Positions 35,824 through 45,012 are shown, numbered from the stretch's first letter. The stretch is 64,000 nt of DNA from JBHGBM01 sp041946965 (GCA_041946965.1 JBHGBM010000008.1:31372-95371); one strand, 5' to 3'. The notes: generated by a model from the letters alone, not told the origin. Made by a program: numbers and translations.

Positions 35824-36549
35824 ATGGCGAAACGCGCCTCGCTGTTTGTGACGTGCATCATCGACCAGCTCTTTCCCAAGGTGGGGATGGCGATGGCCGA
35901 TGTGCTCGAGCGCGCCGGATGGCAGGTGGATTTCCCGCAGGACCAGACCTGTTGCGGGCAGCCCGCCTTCAACACCGGCTACCGCTCCGAGGCGGCCGCC
36001 GTGGCGCGGCACTTCCTCCGCGTGTTTCAAAACGCCGAGTACGTGGTGATTCCTTCGGGATCCTGCGCGTCCATGGTGAAGCACCATTACGCGGAGTTGT
36101 TCGCGCGCGAGCCGGAAATGCTGGAGCGGGCGCGGGCGCTGGCGCCGCGCGTCTGGGAGTTTTCCACCTTCCTGCTGGAAGTGGCCGGAGTGGAGGACGT
36201 GGGCGCCCGGCTCGACGACGTCGTCACGTTTCACGACAGTTGCCACGGACTGCGCGAGATGGGCATCAAGCAGGGACCCCGCCGCCTGCTCGCGCACGTG
36301 CGCGGGCTGGAGTTGCGGGAGATGGACCTGGCCGAAGAGTGCTGCGGTTTCGGCGGCACGTTCTCGGTCAAATTCCCGGGTGTCTCCGGCGCCATGGCGC
36401 GCAATAAGGTCGATTCCATACTGCGCACCGGCGCCCGCACCGTGGTGGGCGTCGATTCAAGCTGCCTGATGCAGATTCAGGGCGCTCTTTCGCGCGCCGG
36501 ACACTCCGTGCGCACCATGCACCTGGCCGAAGTCCTCGCCAGCCAATAA
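35824..36549 (+). CDS. lutA: Lactate utilization protein A, (Fe-S)-binding CCG-domain subunit
   Basis: 241 residues from the ATG at 35824. It has two CCG-type motifs: TCCGQPAFNTGYR and ECCGFGGTFSVKFPG, with partner cysteines GSCASM and DSSCLMQ. These are the hallmarks of LutA/YkgE-like subunits related to HdrB and GlpC. With LutB and LutC it oxidises L-lactate to pyruvate. The three genes lie in the order lutA-lutB-lutC. The leader is short or absent. Confidence 0.9.
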   Translation: MAKRASLFVTCIIDQLFPKVGMAMADVLERAGWQVDFPQDQTCCGQPAFNTGYRSEAAAVARHFLRVFQNAEYVVIPSGSCASMVKHHYAELFAREPEMLERARALAPRVWEFSTFLLEVAGVEDVGARLDDVVTFHDSCHGLREMGIKQGPRRLLAHVRGLELREMDLAEECCGFGGTFSVKFPGVSGAMARNKVDSILRTGARTVVGVDSSCLMQIQGALSRAGHSVRTMHLAEVLASQ

Positions 36550-36553
36550 CCTC

Positions 36554-37969
36554 ATGCCCGCCGCCTTCCAGGACAAGATCCAAAAGACGCTCGCCGACGA
36601 GTATTTGCAGCAGGCCATCTACGCGGCCACCGGACGGTTGAAGGACAAGCGCTCGGAGGTGGTGGCGCCCGAAGTCCTGCCGGACTACCAGGAGCTTCGC
36701 GAGCATGCGAGCGTCATCAAGCAGCACGCGCTGGAGAACCTGGACTACTACCTCCAGCAGTTCGAAGCCAACGTGGTGGCGCGCGGCGGACACGTGGTGT
36801 GGTGCAAGGACGGCGGCGAAGTCGCCGATTTCGTCCTCCGCCTCGCCCGCGAGAAGGGCGTGCGCCTGATGGTGAAGTCGAAGTCGATGACCAGCGAGGA
36901 GATCGACTTCAACGAGAAGCTCGGGCGCGAAGTGGAAGTGGTGGAGACCGACCTGGGCGAGTACATCATCCAGCTTGCCGGCGAGCATCCCTACCACATC
37001 GTGGCCCCCGCGCTGCACATGACGCGCTTCCAGGTGGCCGAGCTTTTTCAGAACAAGCTCGGGGTGGAATACGAGACCGTCATCGAGAAGCAGACCATGA
37101 CGGCGCGGGCCGCGCTGCGGAAGAAATTCCTGGCCGCGGACATGGGTGTAAGCGGAGCCAACTTCCTGGTGGCGGACTCGGGCGCGGTCGCGCTGGTGGA
37201 GAACGAAGGCAACATACGGCTCACCACCTCCGCGCCGAAGATCCACGTGGCGGTTGCGGGCATTGAGAAGATGGTGCCGCGCGCGCAGGACCTGGCCACG
37301 TTCCTCAAGCTGTTGGGGCGGAGCGGCACGGGGCAGCCCCTCACGGTCTACACGTCATTTCTCTCCGGTCCGCGGCGCGAGGGCGAAATCGACGGCCCGG
37401 AGGAATTCTACGTGGTGCTGCTCGACAACGGACGCACCCGCCTGCTGGCGGACCGCGAGAAGCGGCAGTCGCTCAAGTGCATCCGCTGCGGGGCATGCCT
37501 GAACACGTGCCCGGTCTACCGGAAGATCGGGGGGCATGCGTATCCGTGGGTTTACTCCGGACCGATCGGCGCGATCATCGCGCCGCAGTACCTCGGCATC
37601 CATCACGAGCCCAAGCTGCCCTTCGCCTCGAGCCTGTGCGGGGCGTGCGCGGAAGTCTGCCCCGTGAAGATCGACATCCCCAAGGTGCTGCTCGATCTGC
37701 GCGCGGAAGAGAAGCGCTGGGAACTGCGGGAGAAGCGCGGCCGGCTGGAGCGGCTGGCGTTCCGAATTTGGGCGTGGGTGGCGAGCCACCCGCGGATCTA
37801 CGAAATGGCGGCCATGGCGGCATCCACGGTGGCGCCGGGGGAGCACGGCTGGATGCGGAGCGCTCCGGCGCTGTTCAACCTGCCGCCCGTGCGCGCGTGG
37901 ACCAGCCAGCGCGACCTGCCCCCGGCGCCGGGACGCAGCTTCCGGCAGATGTGGAGGCACAGACGGTGA
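36554..37969 (+). CDS. lutB: Lactate utilization iron-sulfur protein B
   Basis: 471 residues, normal for LutB. The N-terminal LUD domain (MVKSKSMTSEEIDFNEKL and ADMGVSGANFLVADSGA) is followed by two ferredoxin-like motifs, CIRCGACLNTCPV at about residue 310 and CGACAEVCPVKI at about residue 362. It passes electrons in the LutABC complex. It begins four bases after the lutA stop. The C-terminal 80 residues form the usual helical end. Confidence 0.93.
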   Translation: MPAAFQDKIQKTLADEYLQQAIYAATGRLKDKRSEVVAPEVLPDYQELREHASVIKQHALENLDYYLQQFEANVVARGGHVVWCKDGGEVADFVLRLAREKGVRLMVKSKSMTSEEIDFNEKLGREVEVVETDLGEYIIQLAGEHPYHIVAPALHMTRFQVAELFQNKLGVEYETVIEKQTMTARAALRKKFLAADMGVSGANFLVADSGAVALVENEGNIRLTTSAPKIHVAVAGIEKMVPRAQDLATFLKLLGRSGTGQPLTVYTSFLSGPRREGEIDGPEEFYVVLLDNGRTRLLADREKRQSLKCIRCGACLNTCPVYRKIGGHAYPWVYSGPIGAIIAPQYLGIHHEPKLPFASSLCGACAEVCPVKIDIPKVLLDLRAEEKRWELREKRGRLERLAFRIWAWVASHPRIYEMAAMAASTVAPGEHGWMRSAPALFNLPPVRAWTSQRDLPPAPGRSFRQMWRHRR

Positions 37970-38046
37970 AGATGCGCCCCCGCTCCGTTGAAGGCGCGGC
38001 TGCGCGCGGGCGCGTGGGCGCTCTCTACGCCGCGGAGCGCAATTAG
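37966..38046 (+). CDS. Possible 26-codon ORF between lutB and lutC
   Basis: A GTG overlaps the lutB stop (GTGA) and the frame runs to TAG at 38044-38046, two bases before the ATG of lutC. It contains the 18-base sequence shared with 44975-44992, which argues for a repeat remnant instead of a real gene. No ribosome site apart from the overlap. Confidence 0.2.
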   Translation: MKMRPRSVEGAAARGRVGALYAAERN

Positions 38047-38048
38047 CC

Positions 38049-38684
38049 ATGGGACGTGAAACCTTGCTGCATCGCGTACGCACCGCGCTCGGCCGCAGCG
38101 TGGACCAGCCGCCCGCGCCCGTTCCCCCGGCGCGCATCCGCATCCCGGAAATCGGCCTGGATGCCCGCATCGAGCGCCTGCTCTCGAACGTGGCGGCGCT
38201 GGCCGGCAAGACGCATCGCGCGGCCACGCCAGCCGGCGCCCGCGCCTACGTGAGCGCCGTCCTCGAGGGCCGCCGCGCCGTGGCTTCGAACGCGCGCTAC
38301 CTCGGCGAGTGCGGCATCACGGGTCTTGCCAACGTGACTTCCGGCCTCACGGACCGCACGCAATTGCGCGAGCTGTGCGCGACGCTCGACGTGGGCATCA
38401 CCAGCGCCGATTACGCCCTGGCCGATACCGGCACGCTGGTGCTGCTCTCCAGCCCGGAGGAAGCCCGCATGATCTCGCTGCTGCCCCCGGCGCACATCGC
38501 CGTGGTACCCGCCTCGCGCGTGCTCACCGGCCTCGATGAACTGTTTTCGCTCATCCCCATGCCCGCGGACCGCTCCAGTTCCATGGTGCTCATCACGGGT
38601 CCGAGCCGAACGGCGGATATCGAGCAGAGGCTCGTCCGGGGCGTCCACGGGCCGGGTGAACTGCACGTGGTGGCCGTAGGCTAG
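38049..38684 (+). CDS. lutC: Lactate utilization protein C (LUD domain)
   Basis: 211 residues. The LUD-domain core is seen in GITSADYALADTGTLVLLSS, ISLLPPAHIAVV and ITGPSRTADIEQRLVRGVHGP, as in LutC/YkgG. Third gene of the lut operon, about 80 bp after lutB. The gene follows a tiny open frame and a possible repeat, so the lutB-lutC gap looks disturbed. Confidence 0.9.
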   Translation: MGRETLLHRVRTALGRSVDQPPAPVPPARIRIPEIGLDARIERLLSNVAALAGKTHRAATPAGARAYVSAVLEGRRAVASNARYLGECGITGLANVTSGLTDRTQLRELCATLDVGITSADYALADTGTLVLLSSPEEARMISLLPPAHIAVVPASRVLTGLDELFSLIPMPADRSSSMVLITGPSRTADIEQRLVRGVHGPGELHVVAVG

Positions 38685-38690
38685 TACAAT
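38662..38690 (+). promoter_or_regulatory. Promoter of the TrpB2 gene
   Basis: TGCACG (three of six matches to the -35 consensus), 17 bp, TACAAT at 38685-38690. The start of transcription would be near 38697, leaving a 25-base leader that holds AGGAGG. Confidence 0.4.
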
Positions 38691-38721
38691 AGCGGATTCC
38701 ATCAAGTACCAGGAGGTTGTT

Positions 38722-40077
38722 TTGTCTCAGGATTCGAAGTTCTTGCTGAGCGACCGCCAGATCCCGGCGGCGTGGCTGAACGTGCTGCCTTCGCTGAAGG
38801 TCCCCATGGACCCGCCGCTCAATCCGGCCACGCGGCAGCCCCTGCGTCCGGAGGACCTCGCGGCGATCTTTCCGATGTCCCTCATCGAGCAGGAATTCTC
38901 TCCGCTCGCGCAGGTGGATATTCCCGGCGAAGTCATGGACATCTACCGGCTCTGGCGTCCCACGCCGCTGTACCGCGCGCGGCGGCTGGAAAGGGCGCTC
39001 GACACGCCGGCCCACATCTACTACAAGTACGAAGGCACCAGTCCGGCCGGCAGCCACAAGCCCAACACCGCCGTGGCGCAGGCCTACTACAACAAGCAGG
39101 CGGGGATCCGGCGGCTGGCCACCGAGACCGGCGCGGGACAATGGGGCAGCGCGCTGGCGCTCTCCTGTAAGCTGTTCGAGATGGACTGTACCGTCTACAT
39201 GGTGAAGGTCAGCTACGAGCAGAAGCCCTACCGCCGCATGATGATGAACGCGTGGGGCGCGGAAGTTTTCGCCAGCCCCAGCGACCGCACCAACGCGGGC
39301 CGCGGCGTGCTGGCCGCGCATCCCGATTCGCCCGGCAGCCTCGGCATCGCCATCAGCGAAGCGGTGGAGGACGCCGCCACGCACTCCGACACGAACTACT
39401 CGCTCGGCAGCGTGCTGAACCACGTCATGCTGCACCAGACCGTGATCGGCCTGGAAGCCCAGCAGCAGATGGAACTGGCGGGCGAGAAGCCGGACGTAGT
39501 GCTGGGCTGCTTCGGCGGCGGCAGCAACTTCGCCGGCCTGGCGCTGCCCTACGTGCTGGACAAGATCAACGGGAACGGCCCGCGCATTGTGGCGGTGGAA
39601 CCCTCCGCGTGCCCCAGCCTCACCAGGGGCAGCTTCGCGTACGATTTCGGCGATACCGCCAAGCTCACGCCGCTGATCAAGATGTACACCCTGGGCCACG
39701 ACTTCGTGCCGCCGGGGATCCACGCGGGCGGGCTGCGCTATCACGGCGCCTCGCCGCTGATGAGCCACATCCTCAGCCAGGGTCTGATCGAAGCCCGCGC
39801 TTACAAGCAGACGCCGGTGTTCGAAGCCGCCGTGCAGTTCGCGCGCACGGAGGCCACGCTGCCGGCGCCGGAGTCCGCGCACGCCATACGCGCCGCAATC
39901 GACGAAGCCATTGCCGCGCGCGAGGAGGGCAAGCCGCGCGTGATCCTGTTCTGCCTCAGCGGACACGGCCACTTCGACCTGGCGTCCTATGACATGTACC
40001 TGAACGGCAAACTCCAGGATTACGAGCACCCCGGCCGCGAAATCGCCGAGGCCCTGGCGGCCATTCCGCCCAAATGA
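38722..40077 (+). CDS. TrpB2-type tryptophan synthase beta-like PLP enzyme
   Basis: 451 residues, longer than TrpB1 (about 400) and typical of TrpB2. The PLP lysine lies in GSHKPNTAVAQAYY, the phosphate-binding loop is GCFGGGSNFAGL, and ETGAGQWGSALAL matches the family. It makes L-tryptophan from indole and serine, or works in indole salvage. The start is a TTG five bases after AGGAGG. No trpA lies next to it, as expected for TrpB2. It is coupled to the Nudix gene through ATGA. Confidence 0.9.
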   Translation: MSQDSKFLLSDRQIPAAWLNVLPSLKVPMDPPLNPATRQPLRPEDLAAIFPMSLIEQEFSPLAQVDIPGEVMDIYRLWRPTPLYRARRLERALDTPAHIYYKYEGTSPAGSHKPNTAVAQAYYNKQAGIRRLATETGAGQWGSALALSCKLFEMDCTVYMVKVSYEQKPYRRMMMNAWGAEVFASPSDRTNAGRGVLAAHPDSPGSLGIAISEAVEDAATHSDTNYSLGSVLNHVMLHQTVIGLEAQQQMELAGEKPDVVLGCFGGGSNFAGLALPYVLDKINGNGPRIVAVEPSACPSLTRGSFAYDFGDTAKLTPLIKMYTLGHDFVPPGIHAGGLRYHGASPLMSHILSQGLIEARAYKQTPVFEAAVQFARTEATLPAPESAHAIRAAIDEAIAAREEGKPRVILFCLSGHGHFDLASYDMYLNGKLQDYEHPGREIAEALAAIPPK

Positions 40078-40643
40078 ACCCCTGGCGGAGGCTGGCAAGC
40101 CGCCTGGTCTACGAAAACCGCTGGATCCGGGTGCGCGAGGACCGCGTCATCCGGCCGGACGGCGGCGAGGGCATCTACGGCGTGGTCGAGTTGCGTCCCT
40201 CCATCGGCGTGCTGGCCCTCAACGAGCGCAACGAGGTCGCGCTCGCGGGCCAGTGGCGCTACACCACCGAAAAATATTCCTGGGAGATCCCGCGCGGCGG
40301 CTCGGCTCCGGGCGAGACCGACCTGCTGGCGGCCGCCAGGCGCGAGTTGCGTGAAGAGGCGGGGCTGATCGCTTCGGAGTGGCGCCGGCTGGCGGCGGTG
40401 GACCTGAACAACGGCGTGACCACCGACGTCGAGCACCTGTTCCTCGCCACGGGTCTGACCAAGACCGCGGACCGCCAGGACCCGGAGGAACAGATCACCA
40501 TCCGCTGGGTGCCGTTCGCCGAAGCCGTGCGCATGGCGCTGGCGGGCGAGATCACCGAATGCTGTAGCGTGGCGGCGATCCTGATCGCCCAGGCTACTTT
40601 TTCTTCTGCGCCGGCCTCGGGCTCTCGAACAGCGGCGGAATGA
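40074..40643 (+). CDS. Nudix hydrolase (ADP-ribose pyrophosphatase-like)
   Basis: 189 residues. The Nudix box spans GSAPGETDLLAAARREL and REEAGL in the G-x5-E-x7-R-E-U-x-E-E-x-G-U pattern. WEIPRG just before it is typical of ADP-sugar and ADP-ribose pyrophosphatases. It begins inside the TrpB2 stop (ATGA). Its last 50 bases overlap the convergent sulfatase gene, so the C-terminal SSAPASGSRTAAE tail may be non-essential. Confidence 0.9.
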   Translation: MNPWRRLASRLVYENRWIRVREDRVIRPDGGEGIYGVVELRPSIGVLALNERNEVALAGQWRYTTEKYSWEIPRGGSAPGETDLLAAARRELREEAGLIASEWRRLAAVDLNNGVTTDVEHLFLATGLTKTADRQDPEEQITIRWVPFAEAVRMALAGEITECCSVAAILIAQATFSSAPASGSRTAAE

Positions 40644-41916
40644 GCTCGCGGTTCCACTGCTGGTAGGCGCGCAGCAGGCGGTCGCGCACCGCGGGCTGCG
40701 CCGCGCCGATGTCCGTGGTCTCTCCGATGTCCTTTTCCAGGTCGAAGAGCTGCGGCTCGCCGCCGGTCTCTTTCACCAGCTTGTAGCGGCTTTCCTTGAC
40801 GGCCCATCCTTCGCCGCCTCCGCGCCGGAAGAAGAGCCGTTCGTGCGGCGGCGCGGCGCTCTTGCCGCTCAGGTGCGGCAGCAGGTTTACGCCGTCAATC
40901 CCGGGCGTTTGCGCCCCGGCCACGGCGGCGGCGGTGGGCAGGATGTCGAGCGAGATGGCCTGCTGCGAGTACACCTTGCCGGCGGGGAGCGTGCCCGTCC
41001 AGCGCATCACGAACGGCACTCGCACGCCGCCCTCGTAAACCTGTCCCTTGGCGCCGCGCAGCGGGTGGTTGCTGGAATGCGTGACCGCGACAGGCCCGCC
41101 GTTATCGCTGAGGAAGAACACCAGGGTGTCGCGTTCCAGTCCGGTTTCGCGCAGCGTGCTCATCAGCCGTCCCACGCCGTCGTCCACGCCGCAGATCATG
41201 GCCGCGTACTTGCGGCGCGTCTCGTCCTCGATGTGCTTCACGCGCGCCAGCCACTTCTCCTCCGGCTGAAGCGGCGTGTGCGGGGCGTTGTAGGCGAGGT
41301 AAAGGAAGAACGGATCGCCGCGGTGACGGCGCACGAAAGCCGACGCCTCGCGCGAAAACGCATCGGTGAGATGCGCGCGCTCCACCACCGGCTTGCCGTC
41401 GCGCTCGATGGGGATGAGGTACTCGCGCGGGTTGCCCTCCATCTCGGCCTTATAGTAGTCGTGCCCGCCGCCGATGAAGCCGAACATCTCGTCGAAGCCG
41501 CGGCGCATGGGGTGGAACTCTGGCGTAGCGCCCAGGTGCCACTTGCCGACGATGCCGGTCCGGTATCCCGCGGTCTTCATCACCTGCGGGAAGGTGATCT
41601 CCTTGAGCGGCAAACCGGCCACCCGGTCGTTGGGATCGTAGCGCGGGTTATTTTCGTGCCCGAAACGCTGCTGGTAGCGGCCCGTCATCAGGCCCGCGCG
41701 CGTAGGGCTGCAAAACGGGTGCGACACGCACGCGTTGGTGAACCGCACGCCGGAAGCCGCCAGGCGGTCCAGGTTGGGCGTGGGGATGTCTTTACATCCT
41801 TGAAAGCCGACATCGGCGTAACCCAGGTCGTCGGCCAGGATCACGATCACGTTCGGCTTGCGCGCGGGGGCGAGCGCGGCGGCGGCGCCCAGGGAAAGAA
41901 ATTCTCTGCGTCTCAT
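40594..41916 (-). CDS. Tat-leader arylsulfatase (formylglycine-type)
   Basis: 440 residues. The leader MRRREFLSLGAAAALAP is a twin-arginine signal. The activation motif CSPTRAGLMTGRY (Cys-x-Pro-x-Arg) carries the cysteine that becomes formylglycine. Metal ligands appear in ILADDLGYADVG and FLSDNGG. It would cleave sulfate esters from polysaccharides or glycans in the periplasm. No sulfatase-maturating enzyme is in the window. Only 23 bp separate the start from the divergent barrel-protein gene. Confidence 0.9.
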   Translation of the reverse strand: MRRREFLSLGAAAALAPARKPNVIVILADDLGYADVGFQGCKDIPTPNLDRLAASGVRFTNACVSHPFCSPTRAGLMTGRYQQRFGHENNPRYDPNDRVAGLPLKEITFPQVMKTAGYRTGIVGKWHLGATPEFHPMRRGFDEMFGFIGGGHDYYKAEMEGNPREYLIPIERDGKPVVERAHLTDAFSREASAFVRRHRGDPFFLYLAYNAPHTPLQPEEKWLARVKHIEDETRRKYAAMICGVDDGVGRLMSTLRETGLERDTLVFFLSDNGGPVAVTHSSNHPLRGAKGQVYEGGVRVPFVMRWTGTLPAGKVYSQQAISLDILPTAAAVAGAQTPGIDGVNLLPHLSGKSAAPPHERLFFRRGGGEGWAVKESRYKLVKETGGEPQLFDLEKDIGETTDIGAAQPAVRDRLLRAYQQWNRELIPPLFESPRPAQKKK

Positions 41917-41939
41917 GCTTGCGTAATAAGATAACCGAT

Positions 41940-42806
41940 ATGCACACCCGCCGCCGTTTTCTGGAATCCGCCCTCGCGGCCGCCGCCGCTCCGGGCAACG
42001 CCCTGCCCCAGGTCCGCCTGGGGCGCTATTCCATCTCGCGCCTGGTCTGCGGCGCCAACCCGTTCAACGGGGGCTCGCACCTTTCAAAGTTCTTCAACCA
42101 GCAGTTGAAGGAGTATTACACGCCGGAGCGGATCCTGAAAACGCTCCGGCGCTGCCAGGAAGTGGGGATCAACTGCTGGCAATCGTCGGGCGCCAACGTG
42201 GACCTGTACAAGCGGCTCATCGCCGAGGGCGGCAAGATGCACTACATCTCGCTCGGTTCGGGGGACGGCAGCGACATCGCGCCACTGGCCGCGGCGGGCA
42301 CCATCGCCATCGCCCATCACGGCGAATTCACCGACCGCTGTTACAAGCAAGGCAAACTCGGCGAGGTGCGCGACTACGTGAAGCGCGTGCGCGACGCCGG
42401 CCTAGTCGCGGGCGTCTCCACCCACATGCCCGCCGTGGTGGACACGGTGGAATCGCAGGGCTGGGACCTGGATTTCTACATGACCTGCGTCTACGAACGG
42501 CACCGCAGCGCGGCGGATCTGGCCAACCTGCTGGGGGGCCACGTGCCGGTTCAAATCGGCGAGGTGTACCTCTCGAGCGACCCGCCGCGCATGTACAAGG
42601 CGATACGGCAGACGAAGCGCACGTGCCTGGCGTTCAAGATTCTGGCCGCAGGCCGGCTCTCAGACCGCCCCGAGTGGGTGGAAAGGGCCTTCCGCGAAGC
42701 CTACGCCGGCATCAAGCCCACCGACGCCGTGATCATCGGCATCTACGACCGCTACAGCGACCAGCCCGGCGAGGACGCCGCCTTCACACGGCGCTTCGGC
42801 GCGTGA
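41940..42806 (+). CDS. Tat-leader AKR-like TIM-barrel protein (paralogue of 15107-15982)
   Basis: 288 residues from the ATG at 41940. The leader HTRRRFLESALAAAAAPG is a Tat signal. Shared order of motifs with the paralogue: LVCGANPFNGGSH, GINCWQSSGANVD, GDGSDIAPLAAAG, AGVSTHMPAVVD, DFYMTCVYERH. Divergent from the sulfatase. It is coupled by GTGA to the FG-GAP gene, suggesting both act at the cell surface. Function not known. Confidence 0.74.
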   Translation: MHTRRRFLESALAAAAAPGNALPQVRLGRYSISRLVCGANPFNGGSHLSKFFNQQLKEYYTPERILKTLRRCQEVGINCWQSSGANVDLYKRLIAEGGKMHYISLGSGDGSDIAPLAAAGTIAIAHHGEFTDRCYKQGKLGEVRDYVKRVRDAGLVAGVSTHMPAVVDTVESQGWDLDFYMTCVYERHRSAADLANLLGGHVPVQIGEVYLSSDPPRMYKAIRQTKRTCLAFKILAAGRLSDRPEWVERAFREAYAGIKPTDAVIIGIYDRYSDQPGEDAAFTRRFGA

Positions 42807-44632
42807 GACTGCTGGCCTGGCTGGCCGCCGCCTCGCTCGCGTGGGCCGCGCCGCCGGCTATGACCGGCGACGGCAGCCGCATCACCTACGGGCGCGACGG
42901 TGTGCGGGGGCCCCTGGCGGTGGGCCTTTGGGCGCATCCCGCGCCGCTCGATTTCGACGGCGACGGGGACACCGACCTGATCGTAAGCTGCCCCGACCGG
43001 CCCTACAACGGCACGTATCTTTTTCTCAACATCAAGAGCAACGCCGGCCCGCTCTTCAGCCGCGCCGAACGGCTCGGCCCCGGCCACCGCGACATGCTCT
43101 CCGCGGACTTCAACGGCGACGGCGCCATCGACCTCGTAATCCCCGGCGGCTACTTCAGCGATGTGCGCCGCAATCGTATGTCCGCGTTTGTGAAGGTCGC
43201 CATGCCGCAGCCGTACCACGTCGGGCGCGACAACCTCTGGCACCCCGTGGACTGGGACGGCGACGGCCGCATCGACGTGCTGGCGGGCGTGAGCGACTGG
43301 CGCGATTACGGATGGGACGACGCCTTCGACGAAAATGGCCGCTGGACCCGCGGCCCGCTGCACGGCTACGTCTACTTCCACCGCAACGTTGGTACGAACC
43401 AGCGGCCCCAGTACGCCGAACCCGTGCGCCTGCCCGTCGATCAGTATGGCAGCCCGGCGCCGAATCCCGTGGACTGGTTCGGAACCGGAAAGCTCGACCT
43501 CATCCTGGGCGAGTTTCTCGACCGTGTCTACGTTTCCCGCGGAGGCAAGGAAGCGCCGCAGCCGCTCCCCTTCCGCATGGACCTGTGCATGATCCAGCCT
43601 CGGGTGGTGCGGTGGCACAAGGACGGCCGGCCCTCGCTGATCGTCGCCGAAGAAGATGGCACGGTGTCGCTGGTGGAGAACCTCGCGCCGCGCGGGCAGG
43701 CGCCGCGCCTAGCCCCGCCGCGGAAACTCGAGCAGGTGGACCCGTACGTGAAATCCGGCGCGCTCTCGCGCCCCGTGGCGGTGGACTGGAACGGCGACGG
43801 CAGGCTCGACATCATCTCCGGAAACTCCGCGGGCTACATCCAGTACTTCGAGAACGTGGGCACGAAGGAGGCGCCCGCGTTCGCGGACCGCGGCTACCTC
43901 GTGGCCCGCCGCATGGCCGGGCCGAACGGCTCGATTCAGGGCCCCGCCGAGGCCAAGTGGGGCTACACGAATCCCTGGGTGGCCGATTGGGACCTCGACG
44001 GCAGGCTCGACCTGCTGGTCAACGACATCACCGGCGCGGTGGTCTGGCACCGCAACACCGGCGCCGGGCTGGCCCCCGCCGAGCCCATCGAAGTGGAATG
44101 GCGCGGCCGCCCTCCCAAACCCGAATGGGTCTGGTGGGAGCCCAGGGGCAAACAACTGGTGACGCAGTGGCGCACCACGCCGCGCGTGGTCGATTGGAAC
44201 CGGGATGGCCTGCCGGATCTCGTGATGCTGAATCACCAGGGCTATCTCGCGCTCTACCGCCGCGCGCGCGAGGCGGGCGTTTTGAAGCTGCTTCCGCCGG
44301 AGCGGATCTTTCTGGAGCCCAACGGCCGTTTTCTGAACCTGGCCGCGGGCCGCGCGGGACGCAGCGGCCGCCGTAAGGTGGACCTGGTGGACTGGGACGG
44401 CGACGGCGATCTCGACCTGATCACCGATTCCGACCAGGGGCCGGTCTGGTACGAGAACACCGGCACGCAGCAGAAACCCGTCATGACCCTGCGCGGCGCC
44501 ATCATCAAGGCGCCCCTGGCGGGGCACAATCCCACCCCCAACGCCGCGGACTGGAACGGCGACGGCCGGCTCGACCTGCTGATCGGAGCCGAGGACGGCT
44601 TCTTCTACTACTTCGAGCGTTCCCACATGTGA
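42803..44632 (+). CDS. Secreted FG-GAP/VCBS-repeat protein
   Basis: 609 residues from a GTG overlapping the upstream stop. A signal peptide (RLLAWLAAASLAWAAP) comes first. Eight calcium-binding motifs of the form D-x-D/N-x-D-G-x-x-D follow (DFDGDGDTD, DFNGDGAID, DWDGDGRID, DWNGDGRLD twice, DWDLDGRLD, DWNRDGLPD, DWDGDGDLD), plus one degenerate DWFGTGKLD. This gives a seven- or eight-bladed propeller. Such proteins bind ligands or glycans outside the cell. Coupled with the barrel protein. Confidence 0.85.
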   Translation: MRLLAWLAAASLAWAAPPAMTGDGSRITYGRDGVRGPLAVGLWAHPAPLDFDGDGDTDLIVSCPDRPYNGTYLFLNIKSNAGPLFSRAERLGPGHRDMLSADFNGDGAIDLVIPGGYFSDVRRNRMSAFVKVAMPQPYHVGRDNLWHPVDWDGDGRIDVLAGVSDWRDYGWDDAFDENGRWTRGPLHGYVYFHRNVGTNQRPQYAEPVRLPVDQYGSPAPNPVDWFGTGKLDLILGEFLDRVYVSRGGKEAPQPLPFRMDLCMIQPRVVRWHKDGRPSLIVAEEDGTVSLVENLAPRGQAPRLAPPRKLEQVDPYVKSGALSRPVAVDWNGDGRLDIISGNSAGYIQYFENVGTKEAPAFADRGYLVARRMAGPNGSIQGPAEAKWGYTNPWVADWDLDGRLDLLVNDITGAVVWHRNTGAGLAPAEPIEVEWRGRPPKPEWVWWEPRGKQLVTQWRTTPRVVDWNRDGLPDLVMLNHQGYLALYRRAREAGVLKLLPPERIFLEPNGRFLNLAAGRAGRSGRRKVDLVDWDGDGDLDLITDSDQGPVWYENTGTQQKPVMTLRGAIIKAPLAGHNPTPNAADWNGDGRLDLLIGAEDGFFYYFERSHM

Positions 44633-44741
44633 ACCCGCAGCCACACGTGTGCGGCGGCGGATTCACCGGGCTGAGCGCCCGGACACGGAATTTGTTGCAC
44701 TTGCACGCCTGGCTGGCGATTTGCAGGTAGGCACGCCCGAA

Positions 44742-44984
44742 ATGCGGCGCTCCGGACTCTTTTCGCTCACGCTCCACATCGCCGCGCTTGTGCTGCTGAT
44801 TTGCGCAGCCACCAGCCCGCAGGCCGAGCGCACCTTCAACCAGGTGATCGCGCCGTATGTCCCGCTGGCTCGCGACAACGGCTCGCTCCTGCCGCCCAAG
44901 CGCGGGAAGCTCCCGCGCGCGGCGCCACGCGAGCCGAGGCGGCGGGGCATCAGGCGATGCGGCTACCTCGAAACGCTCCGTTGA
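44742..44984 (+). pseudogene. Truncated TonB-like energy transducer fragment
   Basis: The frame starts MRRSGLFSLTLHIAALVLLI, a single membrane anchor of TonB type. It is followed by VIAPYVPLAR and a proline/lysine-rich stretch (SLLPPKRGKLPRAAPREP), as in acidobacterial TonB proteins. The periplasmic C-terminal domain is missing; the frame ends at 44984 after about 80 residues. The surrounding 44633-45012 holds only a CACACGTGTG palindrome, a 6-bp-stem hairpin at 44666-44682 and the 18-base repeat. Confidence 0.55.
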
Positions 44985-45012
44985 AGGCGCGACGCAACTC
45001 GCCTGCCGGGCA

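Noticed and set aside
43100..44620. Possible direct repeats or CRISPR-like array
   Set aside because: The repeats are protein-level FG-GAP motifs with diverged DNA and irregular spacing.
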